Positions 60,535-64,000 of a stretch of DNA of 64,000 nucleotides are shown one piece after another (the stretch's first letter is position 1; every line of letters starts with the position of its first letter). The translations under genes and the position numbers were made by a program. This stretch comes from Burkholderia sp. GAS332 (GTDB lineage: Bacteria; Pseudomonadota; Gammaproteobacteria; Burkholderiales; Burkholderiaceae), in contig FSRV01000001.1 in the NCBI GenBank assembly GCA_900142905.1, forward strand, positions 3,968,001 through 4,032,000, read 5' to 3'. A model generated the notes under the pieces. The model was not told the DNA's origin. It saw only the letters and a program-made list of their open reading frames with translations, and made no database searches.

Positions 60535-61350
60535 TTACTTGGTGCCGAAGAGGCGCTGCAGCAGCCCTGGCTTCTGGTAATCGGTAAAGCGAAGCGACTT
60601 CTGCTCGCCGAGGAAACGCGACACGACATCTTTATAGGCTTCGGCGACGTCGGTACCGTCGAGGTGCACAGCCGGCAGACCCTGGTTCGACGCGTGCAGC
60701 ACCGCTTCCGATTCCGGGATCACACCGATCAGATCGATGCGCAGAATTTCCTGGATGTCGGTGAGCGACAGCATTTCGCCTTCGCTCACGCGCTTCGGGT
60801 TGTAGCGGGTGATCAGCAGGTGTTCCTTGATCGGCTCCTTGCTTTCGATCGCGCGCTTGGTCTTGGACGACAGAATGCCGAGAATACGGTCCGAGTCGCG
60901 CACCGAGGAGACTTCCGGATTGGTCACGATCAGCGCTTCGTCGGCGAAGTGCATGGCGAGCAGCGCGCCCGATTCGATACCGGCCGGCGAATCGCAGACG
61001 ATGAATTCGAAGTCCATCGCGATCAGGTCATTGATGACCTTCTCGACGCCTTCCATGGTCAGCGCGTCTTTGTCACGCGTTTGCGAGGCCGGCAGGATGA
61101 ACAGGTTCTCGCACTTCTTGTCCTTGATCAGCGCCTGGTTGAGGTTGGCTTCGCCCTGGATCACATTGATCAGGTCGTACACCACGCGGCGCTCGCAGCC
61201 CATGATGAGATCGAGGTTACGCAGGCCGACGTCGAAGTCGATCACGGCGGTTTTGCTGCCACGCAATGCGAGGGCCGATGCAAAACTCGCGCTCGTGGTC
61301 GTCTTGCCCACGCCACCCTTGCCCGATGTCACCACAATGATTTTTGCCAT
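60535..61350 (-). CDS. minD: Septum site-determining ATPase MinD
   Basis: A 271-residue ParA/MinD-family ATPase that binds the membrane in its ATP form and recruits MinC. The deviant Walker A motif KGGVGKTT is at residues 11-18. The switch region [28 protein letters not shown] and [12 protein letters not shown] are typical. The C-terminal membrane-targeting helix is seen as [11 protein letters not shown] strong AAGGTAAGGG site precedes the ATG. It lies between minC (104 bp upstream) and minE (14 bp downstream). Confidence 0.98.
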   Translation of the reverse strand: MAKIIVVTSGKGGVGKTTTSASFASALALRGSKTAVIDFDVGLRNLDLIMGCERRVVYDLINVIQGEANLNQALIKDKKCENLFILPASQTRDKDALTMEGVEKVINDLIAMDFEFIVCDSPAGIESGALLAMHFADEALIVTNPEVSSVRDSDRILGILSSKTKRAIESKEPIKEHLLITRYNPKRVSEGEMLSLTDIQEILRIDLIGVIPESEAVLHASNQGLPAVHLDGTDVAEAYKDVVSRFLGEQKSLRFTDYQKPGLLQRLFGTK

Positions 61351-61454
61351 TACCCTTACCTTGTGTTCGTCAAATTCGTCAATTATGTGCGGCCCGATTT
61401 GCCGTGGAGCGCCGCGTGCCGTGACCGTTCAGGGCAGCGCGCGCTTCACGCCGA

Positions 61455-62306
61455 TCAGGTGAGCCGCAACGGTTCGATCATCAATTTCTCTTCTTCGAGC
61501 CAGATCTGCACCGGCTTGCCGAGCACGTCGGCCGGCAGCGGGTTCTCGGTTGTACGGTAGATGCCCGCAATCGAGATCAGTTCCGGTTCGAGACACGTGC
61601 AGAAAATGCGCGCGTCGTGATTGCCCTGCACACCGGCCAACGCCCGGCCGCGCAGCGGCGCGTAAATATGGATGTTGCCTTCCGCGATCACTTCCGCGCC
61701 GTAGCTCACCAGACCGAGCACGACCAGATCGCCCTTTGCGTAGATACGCTGGCCCGAGCGCAGCGGCTTGTCGACCACCATGGTTTGCGACGAGGTGGCG
61801 AGACGGACTGGCTCGGCGGCGGGCGCCGGCTCGACCGCGGCGGCCGTGGCCGGTGTGCCGCTTTCCGGAGGCCCGCCGGCTGCGGCGGTGAACAGATCGG
61901 CCGGGGGCGTGGCCGTCGCGGCGGTGGCAACCGGTGCGGCAGCGGCGGCATGGGCCCCCTCTTCGTCCGCGGACTTCGCTGCGGCGCCGCGGCGGTCGCG
62001 CGCTTCGAGCAGCGGCAGCGCGGATTCGGCCGCCCATTGCTGCTGCGGGTTGGCGACGACGCCGACCGGGCGCATGCGCACGCTGTCGAGCAGTTGCGCG
62101 ATGTCGGCGAGCGGCACGCGTTCGTTCTCGGCGAGCCGGCGCACGTCGATCGCGACGACGTCGTTAGCGAAAAATTCGGGGGTCGCCTCGAAGCGCCGGG
62201 TCAGTTCGGCACGCATTGCGTCGAGGTCGGTTGTCTTGACCACAAACAGGAGCGTGTCGACAGAGCCGCTGCGGAGTTCGAAAAAGGGCGATTTCTTGGG
62301 CGACAT
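61455..62306 (-). CDS. minC: Septum site-determining protein MinC
   Basis: A 283-residue FtsZ-assembly inhibitor. The N-terminal FtsZ-interacting domain (about 1-105) and the C-terminal beta-helix domain (about 175-283; [49 protein letters not shown]) are joined by an unusually long Ala/Pro/Glu-rich linker of about 70 residues. The C-terminal domain binds MinD and dimerises. The ATG at 62306 begins [14 protein letters not shown]; an upstream TTG is less likely. It is the first gene of minCDE. Confidence 0.96.
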   Translation of the reverse strand: MSPKKSPFFELRSGSVDTLLFVVKTTDLDAMRAELTRRFEATPEFFANDVVAIDVRRLAENERVPLADIAQLLDSVRMRPVGVVANPQQQWAAESALPLLEARDRRGAAAKSADEEGAHAAAAAPVATAATATPPADLFTAAAGGPPESGTPATAAAVEPAPAAEPVRLATSSQTMVVDKPLRSGQRIYAKGDLVVLGLVSYGAEVIAEGNIHIYAPLRGRALAGVQGNHDARIFCTCLEPELISIAGIYRTTENPLPADVLGKPVQIWLEEEKLMIEPLRLT

Positions 62307-62526
62307 AGCGTTCGGCAAAAAATTTTGCGTATTTTACAGGCGTCCAGGCGGGGAGCGAGTTTTTTTGCCGGGAGAACGCGCCCCTGCGGCCTGAATGCCC
62401 ATGACGTAGCCACGCCTCGGCCTTTCAGGCCGCGCTTGGGCCGCTCATTGGGCCATGCACTCGGCCATGAACGCTGTAGCGACGCGGATGGGATGTGAGC
62501 GGCAGGGACACGCGCCGCTCGCGGGA

Positions 62527-63060
62527 TCACTGCTGAAACACCTGCGACGTGGTCGGCACATGGCGCACCAGCAGGCTTTCGGCCTGCTCGGGCACACGCA
62601 CGACCCGCCGATGCTCGCCGGTCGGACCGAAGCCGAGCGCCTCGTAAAAGCGCATCGCATTGCGGTTGGCGTCGGCGACCCACGCGTAGATTTCGGTGGC
62701 GCCTTCACTGGCGAGCCAGGTGCTGGCGGTGTCGACCAGCAACTCGCCGCCTCGCAGATGACGCACGGCCGGCGCCACCCACAACTCGCAGACGAACGCG
62801 CGGCGCGCCGCGGCGTCGTCGAAATGCGCTTCGATCAGTCCTGCCGGATGGCCCTCGGTATAGAGGATGAAACTGGTCACGATAAACGAAACAGCGTGCT
62901 CGGCGGCGGTGGCGTCGAACGTGGCGGCATCCGCCGACAACGCGTCTTCTAGCGTTTCGCCGAAGGCATAGGGCGCCTCCCGCAGCGACGCAGTACGGAG
63001 TTCGCGGAAAACGGTGCCCTGATCAGCGGCGATACGGCGAACGGTCAATGACGTACTCAT
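62527..63060 (-). CDS. GNAT-family N-acetyltransferase
   Basis: A 177-residue acetyltransferase. The acetyl-CoA-binding pattern is visible as ELWVAPAVRHLRGGELLVDTASTWLASEG, followed by VADANRNAMRFYEALGFGPTGEHRRV, the usual end of the GNAT fold. The substrate is unknown. Many such proteins modify small amines, antibiotics or protein N-termini. It lies between map and minC on the same strand, with gaps of about 185 and 220 bases, so it is probably transcribed on its own. Confidence 0.88.
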   Translation of the reverse strand: MSTSLTVRRIAADQGTVFRELRTASLREAPYAFGETLEDALSADAATFDATAAEHAVSFIVTSFILYTEGHPAGLIEAHFDDAAARRAFVCELWVAPAVRHLRGGELLVDTASTWLASEGATEIYAWVADANRNAMRFYEALGFGPTGEHRRVVRVPEQAESLLVRHVPTTSQVFQQ

Positions 63061-63245
63061 GCAGACGAAAACCCCTTGAAACCCTAAGGCGTAGCTTTAA
63101 CCGAACCGGCGCGCGAGTCAAATCCTTATTTACTGGATCGGACCGCAGCGCAGGTCCAAAGACCAGGAGCCGCGCGCCAACGGCGCAGCAATTCGCGCGC
63201 CCACCGCCTTGAAACGACGGTTCCTGAGGCGCGCCGGCCACGTAT

Positions 63246-64000
63246 TCAAGGCGCTTCGTAATCGCCGGTGCCGTCCGGCCATGGCGTGAGCAGCTCGTAA
63301 CCCTCTTCGGTCACGGCGATCATATGCTCCCATTGCGCCGACAACGAACGGTCTTTGGTGACCACGGTCCAGCCGTCACGCTGCACCGCGGTGCCGGCGC
63401 GGCCGGCGTTGATCATCGGCTCGATCGTGAAGACCATGCCCGGCTTCAGCCGCACGCCCTGCCCCGGTTGACCGTAGTGCAGCACTTGCGGGTCTTCGTG
63501 GTAGACCTTGCCGATGCCGTGCCCGCAGTAGTCGCGCACGATCGAGAAGCCGTCGCGCTGCGCAACCTTCTGGATCGCGTAGCCGACGTCGCCGAGCGTA
63601 GCACCCGGCTTCACCTCGCGGATACCGGCCAGCATCGCCTCATAGGTCGTGTCGATCAGCTGGCGCGCCACCGTGCTCGGCTGGCCGACGCAATACATGC
63701 GGCTGGTGTCGCCGAAATAGCCATCTTTGATGATTGCGACGTCGATATTGACGATGTCGCCGTCTTTCAGGATTTCATTGCGGTTGGGAATGCCGTGGCA
63801 CACCACCTGGTTGACGGACGTGCAAACGGTTTTCGGAAATCCCAGATAGCCGACATTTGCCGGAATCGACTTTTGCGTATTGACAATGTAGTCGTTGCAC
63901 AGGGCGTCGAGCTCGTCGGTGGAGACGCCAGCCTTGACGTGCTCGCCGATCATCGCCAGTACGTCGGCCGCGAGGCGGCCGGAAATGCGCAGCTTGGCGA
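63246..64000 (-). CDS. map: Methionine aminopeptidase type I (5' end cut off)
   Basis: The C-terminal 250 or so residues of a type I methionine aminopeptidase, which removes the start methionine from new proteins. The gene runs off the right edge: codons upstream of 63953 continue in frame (LRISGRLAADVLAMIGEHV), so only about the first 20 residues are missing. Metal-ligand regions are clear: HGIPNRNEILKDGDIVNIDVAIIKDGYFGDTSRMY, CGHGIGKVYHEDPQV, FTIEPMIN and WEHMIAVTEEGYELLT. In related genomes map precedes glnD and lies opposite rpsB, which would fall outside this window (recollection). Confidence 0.96.
   Translation of the reverse strand, partial: AKLRISGRLAADVLAMIGEHVKAGVSTDELDALCNDYIVNTQKSIPANVGYLGFPKTVCTSVNQVVCHGIPNRNEILKDGDIVNIDVAIIKDGYFGDTSRMYCVGQPSTVARQLIDTTYEAMLAGIREVKPGATLGDVGYAIQKVAQRDGFSIVRDYCGHGIGKVYHEDPQVLHYGQPGQGVRLKPGMVFTIEPMINAGRAGTAVQRDGWTVVTKDRSLSAQWEHMIAVTEEGYELLTPWPDGTGDYEAP

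Overview
The window is a GC-rich, densely coded stretch of a proteobacterial chromosome. Gene content and order point to a Burkholderiaceae member, most likely Paraburkholderia. The pointers are a hemC-hemD/hemX fusion-hemY block divergent from ppc, a minC-minD-minE operon, a glnB gene beside a two-domain nadE, a Burkholderia-type porin, and several YXWGXW or Tyr/Gly-rich small envelope proteins. This assignment is inference from family knowledge; no 16S rRNA gene is present. I see no tRNA, rRNA, CRISPR array, transposase or prophage gene.

Layout. 1-1041 is an intergenic block with a large inverted repeat enclosing degenerate 37-38 bp tandem repeats. 1042-4533 holds two sigma-54 activators, one with a receiver domain and one without and with an altered GAFTGA loop; a small membrane protein and a DUF883-like remnant lie between them. 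4914-6127 is a pair of overlapping paralogous lipoproteins. 6191-9312 is a nitrate/sulfonate-type ABC transporter (ATPase plus fused double permease) without a binding protein. 10036-16010 holds a membrane diguanylate cyclase, a small unknown protein, an OmpR/EnvZ-type two-component pair divergent from a Spy/CpxP-like chaperone, and a pirin. 16599-19866 is a polar/basic amino acid ABC importer (hisJQMP type), followed by a porin, glnB, nadE, an acetyltransferase-like protein, a GIY-YIG protein, an FUSC-family membrane protein and ppa.

28906-32586 is a probable catabolic operon (aldehyde dehydrogenase, SDR, MFS transporter). 32813-37040 is the heme block and 37458-40655 is ppc with an unusual Ala/Lys-rich N-terminal tail. 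40729-44483 holds an exported protein, a methyltransferase divergent from an XRE/MmyB-type regulator, and argH. The main accessory feature is the 7.3 kb gene at 45222-52550: a stand-alone two-module non-ribosomal peptide synthetase ordered C-A-T-C-A-T-reductase. Its first condensation domain looks catalytically dead and it ends in a thioester reductase, which suggests a dipeptide aldehyde, imine or pyrazinone product. It sits among housekeeping genes with no obvious companion biosynthetic or export genes.

52942-60256 contains envelope genes: a TonB-like lipoprotein, an MHS-family transporter, several tiny membrane or lipoproteins (including one of only 37 residues that overlaps the end of the ClC gene), heptosyltransferase I, a ClC channel and a YXWGXW protein. 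The window closes with minCDE, a GNAT acetyltransferase and the truncated start of map.

Start sites were chosen by Shine-Dalgarno match, family alignment and overlap with neighbours. Residue numbers follow the chosen starts. Promoter, operator and RNA calls are by eye and are weaker than the protein calls.
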